In this document: positions 48,378 through 58,062 of the stretch, piece by piece | Position numbering within the stretch: the first letter of the stretch is position 1 | Layout of the letters: every line of letters starts with the position of its first letter | From: Demequina capsici | GTDB lineage: Bacteria; Actinomycetota; Actinomycetes; Actinomycetales; Demequinaceae | Direction of reading: 5' to 3' | Assembly: GCF_032102965.1 (NCBI RefSeq) | Contig: NZ_CP134880.1 | Coordinates: forward strand, 434,001-498,000 | DNA length: 64,000 nucleotides | The notes under the pieces: generated by a model | Told to the model about the DNA's origin: nothing | What the model saw: the letters and a program-made list of their open reading frames with translations, nothing else | Database searches by the model: none | Translations under genes and position numbers: made by a program

Positions 48378-48427
48378 GCGCGCGCAGGCACCGCGCTAAG
48401 CGGCGTGCGAACAGGTGTCCGTCGTCA

Positions 48428-48454
48428 TTTGCACTCGAGGGGTGAGAGTGCCAG
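48428..48454. promoter_or_regulatory. CIRCE element, upstream copy (imperfect)
   Basis: TTTGCACTC-N9-GAGTGCCAG, close to the HrcA operator consensus TTAGCACTC-N9-GAGTGCTAA. It overlaps the groL promoter: TTGCAC at 48429-48434, a 17-bp spacer and CAGAAT at 48452-48457. Confidence 0.8.
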
Positions 48455-48457
48455 AAT
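48429..48457 (+). promoter_or_regulatory. groL promoter
   Basis: -35 TTGCAC and -10 CAGAAT with 17-bp spacing, about 150 bp before groL. The first CIRCE covers it and the second begins 6 bp after the -10, where transcription should start. Confidence 0.65.
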
Positions 48458-48462
48458 CGGCG

Positions 48463-48489
48463 TTAGCACTCGCCTGGTTCGAGTGCTAA
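48463..48489. promoter_or_regulatory. CIRCE element, downstream copy (perfect)
   Basis: TTAGCACTC-N9-GAGTGCTAA, an exact match to the HrcA operator consensus, at the expected start of the groL transcript. Confidence 0.97.
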
Positions 48490-48530
48490 CGAGACCTCGG
48501 CTTCCGATCGAGGCCCTGCCTGCGGGGTGA

Positions 48531-50231
<1,701 letters not shown>

Positions 50232-50248
50232 GGAGTCCTCTGCAGTCA

Positions 50249-50312
50249 GGCGGCCCGGTGCCGCCGCTCGGGGCGATCAGGCTTGATCCCCTCGCAGCGG
50301 CACCGGGCCGCC
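50249..50312 (+). terminator. Terminator after groL
   Basis: A 16-bp perfect outer stem (GGCGGCCCGGTGCCGC with its complement) around a 32-base, partly paired loop, followed by TTCTGCTTCTCC. It begins 18 bp after the groL stop. Confidence 0.85.
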
Positions 50313-50428
50313 TTCTGCTTCTCCTGGCCGGGCGTAGCGGGGCTGGGGCTGGACTGGGTTCGTGCCAGGCCCGTGCCGCATCGTCCGTGAGCCACACCCT
50401 TCGCCCTGCGCGCGCCCTCCACGCATGA

Positions 50429-50480
50429 AGTGGCACACCAGTGCACGCAGTGGAGTGGATCTGTGCGCTGGTGTGCCACT
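50429..50480. repeat. 52-bp inverted repeat between groL and the DUF4031 gene
   Basis: 18-bp arms matching at 17 of 18 positions (AGTGGCACACCAGTGCAC and its complement with C for T), separated by 16 bp. It lies in the 50313-50549 gap between convergent genes, well past the groL terminator. It does not look like an intrinsic terminator. No protein is credible in the gap. Confidence 0.75.
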
Positions 50481-50549
50481 CAGCGATGCCGGCCACGGAT
50501 GGTCCGTGGCGCACGCTTCAGGGCGCAGGGCAGGCGTAAGGACGATGCG

Positions 50550-50825
50550 TCAGGCGCGGCCATGCCGCGCTGCTGCGGTCACGCGAAGGCCCGACGCGCG
50601 CAGCCGCGTGACGAGGTCGCGTGTGGACACGAGCGTGGCACCGAGCTCGAGGAGCTGATGCTGCCGCTCGATCGGGTAGTCGTAGTGGTCACGATCGAAC
50701 CCGCGCTCGGGGATGCCGGCCTGGCGTGCGAACGCGTGGAGCTCATCGAGCGACTCGTCCGAGACCAGGTGTCCCCACACGGTGCCGTGGTTCGGCCAGA
50801 GCGGGGGATCGATGAGGACGGTCAC
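50550..50825 (-). CDS. DUF4031 protein
   Basis: 91 residues. MTVLIDPPLWPNHGTVWGHL and the GIPERGFDRDHYDYP segment match the DUF4031 family of small proteins, function unknown. Conserved Asp, His and Arg residues hint at a metal-binding or hydrolytic site, but this is not shown. It is divergent from the cold-shock gene across about 100 bp. Confidence 0.83.
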   Translation of the reverse strand: MTVLIDPPLWPNHGTVWGHLVSDESLDELHAFARQAGIPERGFDRDHYDYPIERQHQLLELGATLVSTRDLVTRLRASGLRVTAAARHGRA

Positions 50826-50928
50826 GTTCCGAGCCTAGGCGCGTCGCCGCCTGCATCCCCACCGGCCGGGACCGTTAGACTGTTGCCCGCGCCGCGTCCG
50901 CGACGCAACTGAGACCAGCGAGGTAGAT

Positions 50929-51312
50929 GTGCCCACCGGGAAAGTGAAGTGGTTCGACTCCGACAAGGGGTTCGGCTTCATCGCGAGCGAGGACGGCAGC
51001 GAGGTGTTCCTTCACGCTTCGGCCCTCCCCGCCGGCACCGGGAGCCCCAAGCCTGGAACCAAGGTGGACTTCTCCGTGGCCGACGGACGTCGCGGACCGT
51101 CCGCCCTCTCGGTGACCATCCTCGAGCCTGTCAGCTCGGTCGCGCAGAACCTGCGCAAGAAGCCTGAGGAGATGACGGTCATCGTCGAGGACCTCATCAA
51201 GATGCTCGACGGCGTCTCGAACACCTTGCGTCGGGGCCGCTACCCCGAGGGCGCGAAGGGCGCCCAGGTCGCCGCGGTGCTGCGCGCCGTCGCGGAGCAG
51301 CTGGACGCCTGA
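50929..51312 (+). CDS. Cold-shock-domain protein with C-terminal extension
   Basis: 127 residues. Residues 1-66 are a cold-shock domain: GKVKWFDSDKGFGFIASEDG contains RNP1 and EVFLH is RNP2, both binding single-stranded RNA or DNA. About 60 further residues form a helical extension (KKPEEMTVIVEDLIKMLDGV), typical of a larger actinobacterial Csp type. GTG start with GAGGT upstream. The DUF3027 gene overlaps its stop by one base. Confidence 0.92.
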   Translation: MPTGKVKWFDSDKGFGFIASEDGSEVFLHASALPAGTGSPKPGTKVDFSVADGRRGPSALSVTILEPVSSVAQNLRKKPEEMTVIVEDLIKMLDGVSNTLRRGRYPEGAKGAQVAAVLRAVAEQLDA

Positions 51313-52379
51313 TGGCGGTCGACGCAGTGCTGGCCGCCGCGGTCGACGTGGCGTGGGAGGCTGCCGTCGAGGCGGCCGGCGATGCGAACGCTGTGGGGGA
51401 TCACCTCTCCGCCCACGACGAGGGTGACAAGCTCGTCACCCATCTCTTCGCCTGCAGGCTGCCTGGGTACCGTGGCTGGGTCTGGTCCGTCACGCTCTCG
51501 CGGACGCCGCGGCTCAAGACCGCGAACGTCTGCGAGGCCCACCTGGTGCCGGCGGACGATGCCCTGCTCGCGCCGCAGTGGATCCCGTGGGCCGACCGCG
51601 TCCAGCCCGGCGACCTCGAGCCGTCGATGGTGCTGCCTCGCAACGACGAGGACGCGCGCCTGATGCCCGGCTACGAGCAGACGGGTGACGTCGACGCCGA
51701 TGCCTTGGCAATCTGGGAGCTCGGCTTGGGCCGAGAGCGCGTGCTCGCACCCCGCGGTCGCGAGGAGGCCGCCGACCGGTGGTATCGAGGATCCCGAGGA
51801 CCGACGGCGCCGTCCGCGATCGCCTCGTCCGCGCCCTGCTCCACGTGTGCGTTCTTCATCCCGCTCACCGGCTCGCTGCGCACCACGTTCGGGGCCTGCT
51901 CCAACGAGTGGTCGCCCTCCGACGGCTCGGTCGTCTCGGTCGATCACGGATGCGGTGCGCACTCGCAGACTGATGTCGAGCGGCCGGGGACGCAGTGGCC
52001 CGCCGACGACCCGGTGTACATCGACGACGCCACTGAGCCCTTCGACCTGAGCGAGCCGGAGCCGGAGGGCACCCAGCAGTCGGAGCCCGCACCGGAGCAC
52101 GCACCGGAGCCCGAGCGCGCGGCTGAGCCGGAGCCTCTTGCCGAGGCCGCGACGGAAGCGGCCGCCGAGCCGGATCCGGAGCCGGCCGCCGACGCGGAGC
52201 CCGCTCCCGGGTCCGGTGAGGACGTGGCTGCCGACGACGGCGCCGATCCTGCCGAGGTGAGCCTTCCTACCGACGAAGCCGCGCTGGCGGAGGACGACTC
52301 CGCAGACAGTGACAGGGGCGAAGGCGCCACGACCGCGGTCGACCCTGAGCCGACCGAGCAGGGGAACGTCGCAGGCTGA
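51312..52379 (+). CDS. DUF3027 protein with acidic tail
   Basis: 355 residues. Residues ~1-235 match the actinobacterial DUF3027 family: GRERVLAPRGREEAADRWYRG, then CSTCAFF, FGACSNEWSP and DHGCGAHSQ. The four or five Cys in these segments look like a zinc site. The last ~115 residues are a Glu/Pro/Ala acidic disordered tail. Function unknown. It regularly follows a cold-shock gene, here with a one-base overlap (TGATG), so the two are probably used together. Confidence 0.83.
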   Translation: MAVDAVLAAAVDVAWEAAVEAAGDANAVGDHLSAHDEGDKLVTHLFACRLPGYRGWVWSVTLSRTPRLKTANVCEAHLVPADDALLAPQWIPWADRVQPGDLEPSMVLPRNDEDARLMPGYEQTGDVDADALAIWELGLGRERVLAPRGREEAADRWYRGSRGPTAPSAIASSAPCSTCAFFIPLTGSLRTTFGACSNEWSPSDGSVVSVDHGCGAHSQTDVERPGTQWPADDPVYIDDATEPFDLSEPEPEGTQQSEPAPEHAPEPERAAEPEPLAEAATEAAAEPDPEPAADAEPAPGSGEDVAADDGADPAEVSLPTDEAALAEDDSADSDRGEGATTAVDPEPTEQGNVAG

Positions 52380-52450
52380 CGCCTCCGTGCGCGCGCGGTG
52401 CGCTCACCCCGTGCGGTCCCTCCGCGCGGCATCCACGGCATCTGGTGCGG

Positions 52451-52491
52451 ATGTGAGAAGGGCCCGGGCATCGCCCGGGCCCTTCTCACAT
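52451..52491. terminator. Bidirectional terminator between DUF3027 and CAP genes
   Basis: A perfect 19-bp inverted repeat (arm ATGTGAGAAGGGCCCGGGC) with a 3-base loop between convergent genes. Confidence 0.9.
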
Positions 52492-52499
52492 GTCCAGTC

Positions 52500-53297
52500 T
52501 CAGCCGAAGTTCTCCGTGGCGTACACGGTGGTGCCGTCCCCGGACTGCACCGCGCCCGCACCCATGACCGAGTAGCCGGGGTACATGATGTTGGTGCAGT
52601 GGCCGTAGGAGTGCATCCATGCCTGGTGGATGATCGTGATGCCTGATGCGAGGCTCAGACCGAGGCTGTTGTATGTGTAGCCCACGTTCTCCTGGCCGCG
52701 ACCGCTGTGCGAGAGAGTGTCCGTGTCGAGCATGGTCTGCGACCAGCTCTGCGCGGCGTTCGCAAGCGAGCCCGACCAGCCGAGCGAGTTGAGGCCCAGG
52801 CGAGCGCGCTCCTTGTTCGCGGCCGTGAGCAGCGACTTGGCTGAGGACCCAGCCGAGTAGGGCGACGCCGGGTTCGAGCAGTAGTCCGTGTAGGACTGAG
52901 CGGAGGCGGCACCCGAGGAGGATGTCGACGAGGACGTGGAGCCGCTGGACTTGGAGGTCGACTTCTTGGTCGACTTCTTGGTGGTCGTCACCGGGGCCAC
53001 GGGCTCGGGCACCGGCTCGGGCGACCTGCTCACCTCGATCGCGGGGATGGACGAGCTGATGTCGGCGTTCTCGACGCTGCCCTCGGCCTTGACGGAGGCA
53101 GTCGCGACCGACGAGGGCGCCGACTGCGCGGTGTCTGGAGCGGCGCTCACGTCGGCGGGGATCCACGAGGCCGCGGCGCTCACGGAGGTGCCCACGACGG
53201 CGAGCGGGAGCAGTCCCGCGAGCACCGCCCAGTACCAGCGTCGGCGCGGTTCGCGGCGAACCTTGACCTCGGTCTCTTCCATGTCTTCCTCACGCAT
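52500..53297 (-). CDS. Secreted or membrane-anchored CAP-domain protein
   Basis: 265 residues. One helix (~22-42) is followed by a Ser/Lys/Thr-rich linker and a CAP/SCP-PR1 domain (~140-265). Family residues are visible in AANKERARLGLNSLGWSGSL, LSHSGRGQENVGY and AWMHSYGHCTNIMYP, including the conserved His and Glu. Bacterial CAP proteins are secreted and of mostly unknown function. A start five codons later (53282) has GAGGA in front and may be the real one. A CRP-like palindrome lies about 190 bp upstream. Confidence 0.85.
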   Translation of the reverse strand: MREEDMEETEVKVRREPRRRWYWAVLAGLLPLAVVGTSVSAAASWIPADVSAAPDTAQSAPSSVATASVKAEGSVENADISSSIPAIEVSRSPEPVPEPVAPVTTTKKSTKKSTSKSSGSTSSSTSSSGAASAQSYTDYCSNPASPYSAGSSAKSLLTAANKERARLGLNSLGWSGSLANAAQSWSQTMLDTDTLSHSGRGQENVGYTYNSLGLSLASGITIIHQAWMHSYGHCTNIMYPGYSVMGAGAVQSGDGTTVYATENFG

Positions 53298-53465
53298 CGG
53301 GAACTGTCGGGATGCAGAGGGGTGGTGGTGCTCTGGTCGCCTCTGGGGCGGCTCCGGCGTTCCTTCGCATCGCTGTCGAGGTTGATGCTAGGAACGGCTC
53401 AGAGGCCCGTGGAAGCGTTTGTGAGAAAGTCCTCAGAAGGGTGAAACTTCACATGCTTCTGCCGA

Positions 53466-53481
53466 GGTACATCCATGTACC
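53466..53481. promoter_or_regulatory. Palindrome upstream of the CAP gene
   Basis: GGTACATCCATGTACC: 7-bp arms with a 2-bp centre, immediately beside the CRP-like site. The binding protein is unknown. Confidence 0.45.
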
Positions 53482-53483
53482 AG

Positions 53484-53501
53484 GTGTGACGTAGGTCACA
53501 C
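53484..53501. promoter_or_regulatory. CRP/GlxR-like binding site
   Basis: GTGTGACGTAGGTCACAC contains TGTGA-N6-TCACA, the exact consensus for cAMP-receptor-type regulators. The only gene reading away from it is the CAP gene on the minus strand. The remainder of the 53298-53636 gap has a second small palindrome (GTGAAACTTCAC, 53441) and the heptamer array. Confidence 0.65.
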
Positions 53502-53611
53502 TGCGCGTGGACGTGTCAGCGACCGTCCGGCGGTCAGCCGCGATGTGCTGGCGCTCGTCGGCGTCATCGAAGCACGGAACGAGCCCGCAGGAGCGGTCCC
53601 GTCGCAAGGTC

Positions 53612-53645
53612 GGGCTCAGGGCTCAGGGCTCAGGGCTCAGGGCTC
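53612..53645. repeat. Heptanucleotide tandem repeat at the serC stop
   Basis: Four full GGGCTCA units plus a six-base fifth. It runs across the serC stop codon (53637-53639), mostly in non-coding DNA beyond it. Seven-base steps would not change the protein because the stop lies in the first unit read. Confidence 0.85.
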
Positions 53646-54761
53646 GAGGTGCGCGAGGACCCAGTCGACGGAGGCGGTCAGACGCGACACGTCCTCGGGG
53701 TCCACCGCAGGGAACATGCCCACGCGGATCTGGTTGCGCCCGAGCTTGCGGTACGGGTCGACGTCGACGACGCCGTTGTCCCTCAGGATGGAGCGAAGCG
53801 CCGCCGTGTCGACGCCCGCATCGAAGTCGACCGTGCCGACGACGGGTGAGCGGTACGCCACCTGGGACACGAACGGGCGCGCCACGGGTGAGCTCTCCGC
53901 CCACGAGTACAGGCGCGAGGCCGAATCGGCGGTCCGCGATGCGGCGAACGCCATCCCGCCCTGGTCGAGCAGCCACTGCAGCTGCGCGCGCATCATGACG
54001 AGAGTCGCCACCGCGGGTGTGTTCAAGGTCTGGTTCTGCCGGGAGTTCGCCACGGCGTCCTCGAGCGAGAGGATCGCAGGGATGTAGCGACCGCTCGCGG
54101 CGATCCTCTCGATCCGCGCGATCGCCGCAGGAGACATCAGCGCGAACCAGAGGCCGCCGTCGGAGGCGAAGCTCTTCTGCGGCGCGAAGTAGTAGAGGTC
54201 GGTCTGGCTCACGTCGAGCTCGGTGCCGCCGGCGGCAGAGGTGCCGTCCACGACCATGAGCGCGTCGTCGGCGCCGCGAACCCGCGACACCGGTGAGATC
54301 ACGCCGGTGGACGTCTCGTTGTGCGCCCACGCGTACACGTCCACGCCGTCCTCGAGCTCGGGAAGCGTGAGCGAGCCGGCATCGGCCTGACGCACGCTCG
54401 ACGGGTCCAGGTGCGGCGCCCCGAGCGTCGCGGCGGCGAACTTGGAACCGAACTCCCCCTGCACGCAGTGCTGGGCGCGTCGCTCGACGAGCGAGTACGC
54501 GGCGGCGTCCCACATCAGGGAGGACCCGCCGTTGCCGAGCACGACCTCGTAGCCGTCCGGCAGCGAGAAGAACGACGCCAGCATCTCCTGCACGTCGCGC
54601 ACGACCCCTCGCACGGGCGCCTGCCGGTGGGAGGTGCCGAGCAGGGTGCGCTCAGCCGCTCGCAGCGCCTCGATCTGGAAGCTCGAGACCTTGGAGGGGC
54701 CAGAGCCGAACCTGCCATCGTGAGGGAGCAGGTCGGCAGGGATCGTCATCTGGTCTGACAT
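53637..54761 (-). CDS. serC: Phosphoserine aminotransferase
   Basis: 374 residues, of the actinobacterial SerC type; a PLP enzyme converting 3-phosphohydroxypyruvate to phosphoserine. The start region RFGSGPSKVSSFQIEAL and LGTSHRQAPV are typical, and the PLP Lys is in YYFAPQKSFASDGG. GRNQIRVGMFPAV near the C-terminus binds substrate. The frame is open far upstream (to 56012) but the family begins at 54761; the ribosome site is weak. Divergent from manA across 66 bp. Confidence 0.94.
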   Translation of the reverse strand: MSDQMTIPADLLPHDGRFGSGPSKVSSFQIEALRAAERTLLGTSHRQAPVRGVVRDVQEMLASFFSLPDGYEVVLGNGGSSLMWDAAAYSLVERRAQHCVQGEFGSKFAAATLGAPHLDPSSVRQADAGSLTLPELEDGVDVYAWAHNETSTGVISPVSRVRGADDALMVVDGTSAAGGTELDVSQTDLYYFAPQKSFASDGGLWFALMSPAAIARIERIAASGRYIPAILSLEDAVANSRQNQTLNTPAVATLVMMRAQLQWLLDQGGMAFAASRTADSASRLYSWAESSPVARPFVSQVAYRSPVVGTVDFDAGVDTAALRSILRDNGVVDVDPYRKLGRNQIRVGMFPAVDPEDVSRLTASVDWVLAHLEP

Positions 54762-54827
54762 GCCGCACAGCCTAGTGGGAGCGGCCGCCTGCGTGGCGCG
54801 TCCGGTGCGACATGGCAAGATAGCCGC

Positions 54828-55997
54828 GTGTACGCCCTGACTCCGGCACTGCAGCCCTACGACTGGGGCGACGCTGAGACGATCCCGCACATGCTGGGGA
54901 CGCCGGTCACCGGTGAGCCGGTCGCGGAGGCATGGTGGGGCGCCCACACGAGCGCTCCCGCGATAGCGACGGGCTCGGAGGGCGTCAGCCGCGGGCTCGA
55001 CGAGGTCATCGCCGCGGACCCGGTCTGGGCGCTCGGGCCGGAGCTCGCGCAGGCGTACGGGGGCGTGCTGCCGTTCCTGCTGAAGGTCCTCGCCATCCGC
55101 AAGCCGCTGTCGTTGCAGGTCCACCCGCACGCCGACCAGGCCGCCGCAGGGTTCGCGCGGGAGCAGGAGCTGGGAGTCCCGCTCGACGCCGCCGCTCGGC
55201 TGTTCAAGGATCCTCGGCCCAAGCCGGAGCTGGTGGTCGCGCTCACGCCGCTCGTCGTCCTGACGGGCTTCCGACCCGTGGCGGAGCTGCGCGCCGACCT
55301 CGCGTTCATGGACGCCGACGGCGCTCGCGTGCTGGAAGGCGTGCTGGACGACGCCGACGACGATGACGATGCGATCTCCGAGTACATCGACACCTGCCTG
55401 CGCGGCATCCAGCCGATGCCTGTGCTGGTGTCGATGAAGGCAGCGGTCGCGGCGGGCCACGGCTCGGCGTCGATGCATATCGCGGCCGACGCGCTGGATG
55501 CTCACCCGGGCGACGCCGGCGCGCTCGTCGCGCTCGCCATGAACGCTGTGACGCTGGCGCCTGGCGAGGCGGCGTACACCGGCGCCGGCATCGTGCACTC
55601 CTACCAGCGCGGCGTCGGGCTGGAGATCATGGCGAACTCTGACAACGTGATCCGCGCAGGGCTGACGCACAAGCCCATGGACCTCGGCCAGCTGCTGTAC
55701 CTGGCGCACACCGGTCCGAGCAATCCTGTGCTGCCTGCGGTGGATGTCGAGGGTGCGGTCACCCGCTTCTCGACGCTCGCGCCCGAGTTCGCGCTCTCGC
55801 TGCTGCGCAGGGGCGCGATCGTCGCCCCGCCAGGCCCGCGCATCGTCCTGGCCGTCGAGGGCACCACGACCGTCGTGGCCGGTGGTCGGACCGCGGTGCT
55901 CGCGGCCGGCGAGGCCGTCTTCATCGCGCACGCCGAAGGCTCCGCCGCGATCGAGACCGGCGGGATGACCGCCGTCGCGTCCACGCCGGCTCGGTGA
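54828..55997 (+). CDS. manA: Mannose-6-phosphate isomerase
   Basis: A 389-residue zinc enzyme linking fructose-6-P and mannose-6-P. Zinc ligands are seen in SLQVHPH (Gln, His), in PKPELVVAL (Glu) and in GAGIVHSYQ (His). It supplies mannose for GDP-mannose and cell-envelope glycans. GTG start. ugd follows after 59 bp on the same strand, so both may serve surface-sugar synthesis. Confidence 0.94.
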   Translation: MYALTPALQPYDWGDAETIPHMLGTPVTGEPVAEAWWGAHTSAPAIATGSEGVSRGLDEVIAADPVWALGPELAQAYGGVLPFLLKVLAIRKPLSLQVHPHADQAAAGFAREQELGVPLDAAARLFKDPRPKPELVVALTPLVVLTGFRPVAELRADLAFMDADGARVLEGVLDDADDDDDAISEYIDTCLRGIQPMPVLVSMKAAVAAGHGSASMHIAADALDAHPGDAGALVALAMNAVTLAPGEAAYTGAGIVHSYQRGVGLEIMANSDNVIRAGLTHKPMDLGQLLYLAHTGPSNPVLPAVDVEGAVTRFSTLAPEFALSLLRRGAIVAPPGPRIVLAVEGTTTVVAGGRTAVLAAGEAVFIAHAEGSAAIETGGMTAVASTPAR

Positions 55998-56056
55998 CGT
56001 CTGGTCCCGCATCGGCGGCGTCGTGCCAGGACCCTTGTTCGACTAGCCTGAGAGGC

Positions 56057-57388
56057 ATGTCGCTTACCGTTTCTGTCTTCGGCACCGGGTATCTGGGTGC
56101 CACTCACGCCGCCGGCATGGCGGAGCTGGGCCACACCGTCATCGGCGTCGATGTGGACGCCGCGAAGATCGAGAGGCTCGCGCGCGGCGAGGTGCCCTTC
56201 TTCGAGCCGGGGCTGCCCGAGCTGCTCCGCAAGCACGTCGAGTCCGGCCGCCTGCGTTTCACCACCGACGCGAGGCTTGCCGCCGCCGAGGCCGACGTCC
56301 ACTTCATCGGCGTGGGCACGCCTCAGAAGAAGGGCGAGCAGGCCGCCGACATGCGCTTCGTCGACGCGGTGATCGAGACGCTGGCGCCTCTCCTCACGCG
56401 GCCCTCGGTGATCCTGGGCAAGTCGACCGTGCCTGTCGGTACCGCGGCGCGCCTCGCCGAGAGGGTGCGTGAGCTCGCGCCGGTGGGCGATGCGGCGGAG
56501 CTCGCCTGGAATCCCGAGTTCCTGCGCGAAGGGTTCGCCGTCGAGGACACGCTGCGTCCGGATCGACTCGTGATCGGCGTCGATCGTGATCGTCCGGGGC
56601 GGGTCGAGCAGGTCGCTCGCGCGGTCTATGCCGAGATCATCGAGCGCGGGACGCCGTTCCTGGTCACTGACCTGGCCACGGCGGAGCTCGTGAAGGTGTC
56701 CGCGAACGCCTTCCTTGCGACGAAGATCTCCTTCATCAACGCGATCGCGGAGATCTGCGAGGTCACCGGCGCGGACGTGACGCAGCTGGCGGACGCGATC
56801 GGCTACGACGAGCGCATCGGGCGCAAGTTCCTCGGTGCGGGCCTCGGCTTCGGCGGCGGCTGCCTTCCCAAGGACATCAGGGCCTTCCAAGCACGCGCAG
56901 GCGAGCTGGGAGTGGGGCCCGCGCTCGGCTTCCTGCGCGAGGTCGATGAGATCAACCTGCGCAGGCGCGAGCGCGTCGTGGAGCTCGTCACGGAGTGCGC
57001 AGGCGGTGCGCTCAACGGTGCGAAGGTCGCGGTGCTGGGTGCGGCCTTCAAGCCGAACAGCGATGACGTCCGCGACTCGCCGGCGCTGGACGCCGCAGGG
57101 CGGCTGCATCTTGCGGGCGCGCAGGTGCGCGTGTACGACCCTGAGGCCGCCGCGAACGCCGCCGCGATCTGGCCCACGCTGACGTACGCGTCGTCGATGG
57201 TCGAGGCATGCGAGGGTGCGGACGTCGTCCTGGTGGCCACGGAGTGGAAGGAGTTCCGCGAGGCAGATCCGGTGGCGCTCGCAGCGCTCGTCTCCGAGGC
57301 GAAGGTGATCGATGGGCGCAACTGCCTGCCTGTGGAGAGGTGGCTCGCGGCTGGCTGGGAGTATCACGGGCTGGGCAGGTTCGCGTGA
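56057..57388 (+). CDS. ugd: UDP-glucose 6-dehydrogenase
   Basis: A 443-residue enzyme making UDP-glucuronate with 2 NAD. The Rossmann start is SVFGTGYLGATHAAGMAELG. Then GKSTVPVGT and the active-site Cys269 in GFGGGCLPKD follow. FKPNSDDVRDSPALD marks the C-terminal domain. UDP-glucuronate would feed an acidic surface polysaccharide. The dtxR gene overlaps its stop by 4 bp (GTGA), an unexpected pairing of a sugar enzyme and a metal regulator. Confidence 0.95.
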   Translation: MSLTVSVFGTGYLGATHAAGMAELGHTVIGVDVDAAKIERLARGEVPFFEPGLPELLRKHVESGRLRFTTDARLAAAEADVHFIGVGTPQKKGEQAADMRFVDAVIETLAPLLTRPSVILGKSTVPVGTAARLAERVRELAPVGDAAELAWNPEFLREGFAVEDTLRPDRLVIGVDRDRPGRVEQVARAVYAEIIERGTPFLVTDLATAELVKVSANAFLATKISFINAIAEICEVTGADVTQLADAIGYDERIGRKFLGAGLGFGGGCLPKDIRAFQARAGELGVGPALGFLREVDEINLRRRERVVELVTECAGGALNGAKVAVLGAAFKPNSDDVRDSPALDAAGRLHLAGAQVRVYDPEAAANAAAIWPTLTYASSMVEACEGADVVLVATEWKEFREADPVALAALVSEAKVIDGRNCLPVERWLAAGWEYHGLGRFA

Positions 57389-58062
57389 GCGACCTCATCG
57401 ACACCACGGAGATGTACCTGCGGACCATCTATGAGCTGGTCGAGGACGGCGTGGTGCCGATGCGGGCACGGATCGTGGAGCAGCTGGGCCATTCAGGGCC
57501 GACCGTGTCGCAGACCGTGGCCCGCATGGAACGCGACGGCCTGGTGGTCGTCACCGAGGACCGGCACCTGGAGCTGACACCGGAGGGGGAGCGCCTGGCG
57601 ATGCGTGTCATGCGCAAGCATCGGCTCGCGGAGCGCCTGCTGACGGATGTCCTGGGGCTCGACCTGGCGCACGCGCACGACGAAGCGTGCCGCTGGGAGC
57701 ACGTGATGAGCGAGCGCGTCGAGCGTCGAGTGCTGGCGCTGATCGGAGAGGCGAAGGTGTCGCCCTACGGCAATCCGGTGCCCGGCCTGGAGGAGCTCGG
57801 TGAGCTTCCGGGCGACACGCCGGTGGGGATGTCGCTCGTCGACGCGGCTGCGCAGGGTGTGACCGAGGTCACCGTGATCCGCATCGGAGAGAACCCGCAG
57901 GCGCACCCTGACGCGTTGGAGCCGATGCTTGAGGCGGGCGTGCTAGCAGGGGCTTCTGTGCGTCTGTCGCCGGCGGGTGACGGGGTCGACGTGGTCGGTC
58001 GAGGTGGTGAGGTGCACCTCGCGAACGTGGTGGCGCGGCACGTGTTCGTTACCTTTTCGTGA
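57385..58062 (+). CDS. ideR: Metal-dependent repressor, DtxR/IdeR family
   Basis: 225 residues. A winged helix (~1-70; GPTVSQTVARMERDGL is the recognition region), a dimerisation domain (~75-140) and a C-terminal SH3-like domain (~150-225). All known metal ligands fall at DtxR numbering: Met10, Cys102, Glu105, His106 and His79, Glu83, His98. With Cys102 it is expected to be an Fe(II) sensor rather than an Mn-type MntR. It probably controls iron uptake and storage genes elsewhere. I saw no clear DtxR box upstream. Confidence 0.93.
   Translation: MSDLIDTTEMYLRTIYELVEDGVVPMRARIVEQLGHSGPTVSQTVARMERDGLVVVTEDRHLELTPEGERLAMRVMRKHRLAERLLTDVLGLDLAHAHDEACRWEHVMSERVERRVLALIGEAKVSPYGNPVPGLEELGELPGDTPVGMSLVDAAAQGVTEVTVIRIGENPQAHPDALEPMLEAGVLAGASVRLSPAGDGVDVVGRGGEVHLANVVARHVFVTFS

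Noticed and set aside
53612-53645. Phase-variable switch of serC
   Set aside because: The stop codon is in the first unit read, so changes in repeat number cannot alter the protein.
54762-56012. Long open minus-strand frame continuing serC upstream through manA
   Set aside because: It is a shadow of the manA gene in high-GC DNA; the translation is Arg/His/Asp-rich and matches no family, while SerC clearly begins at 54761.
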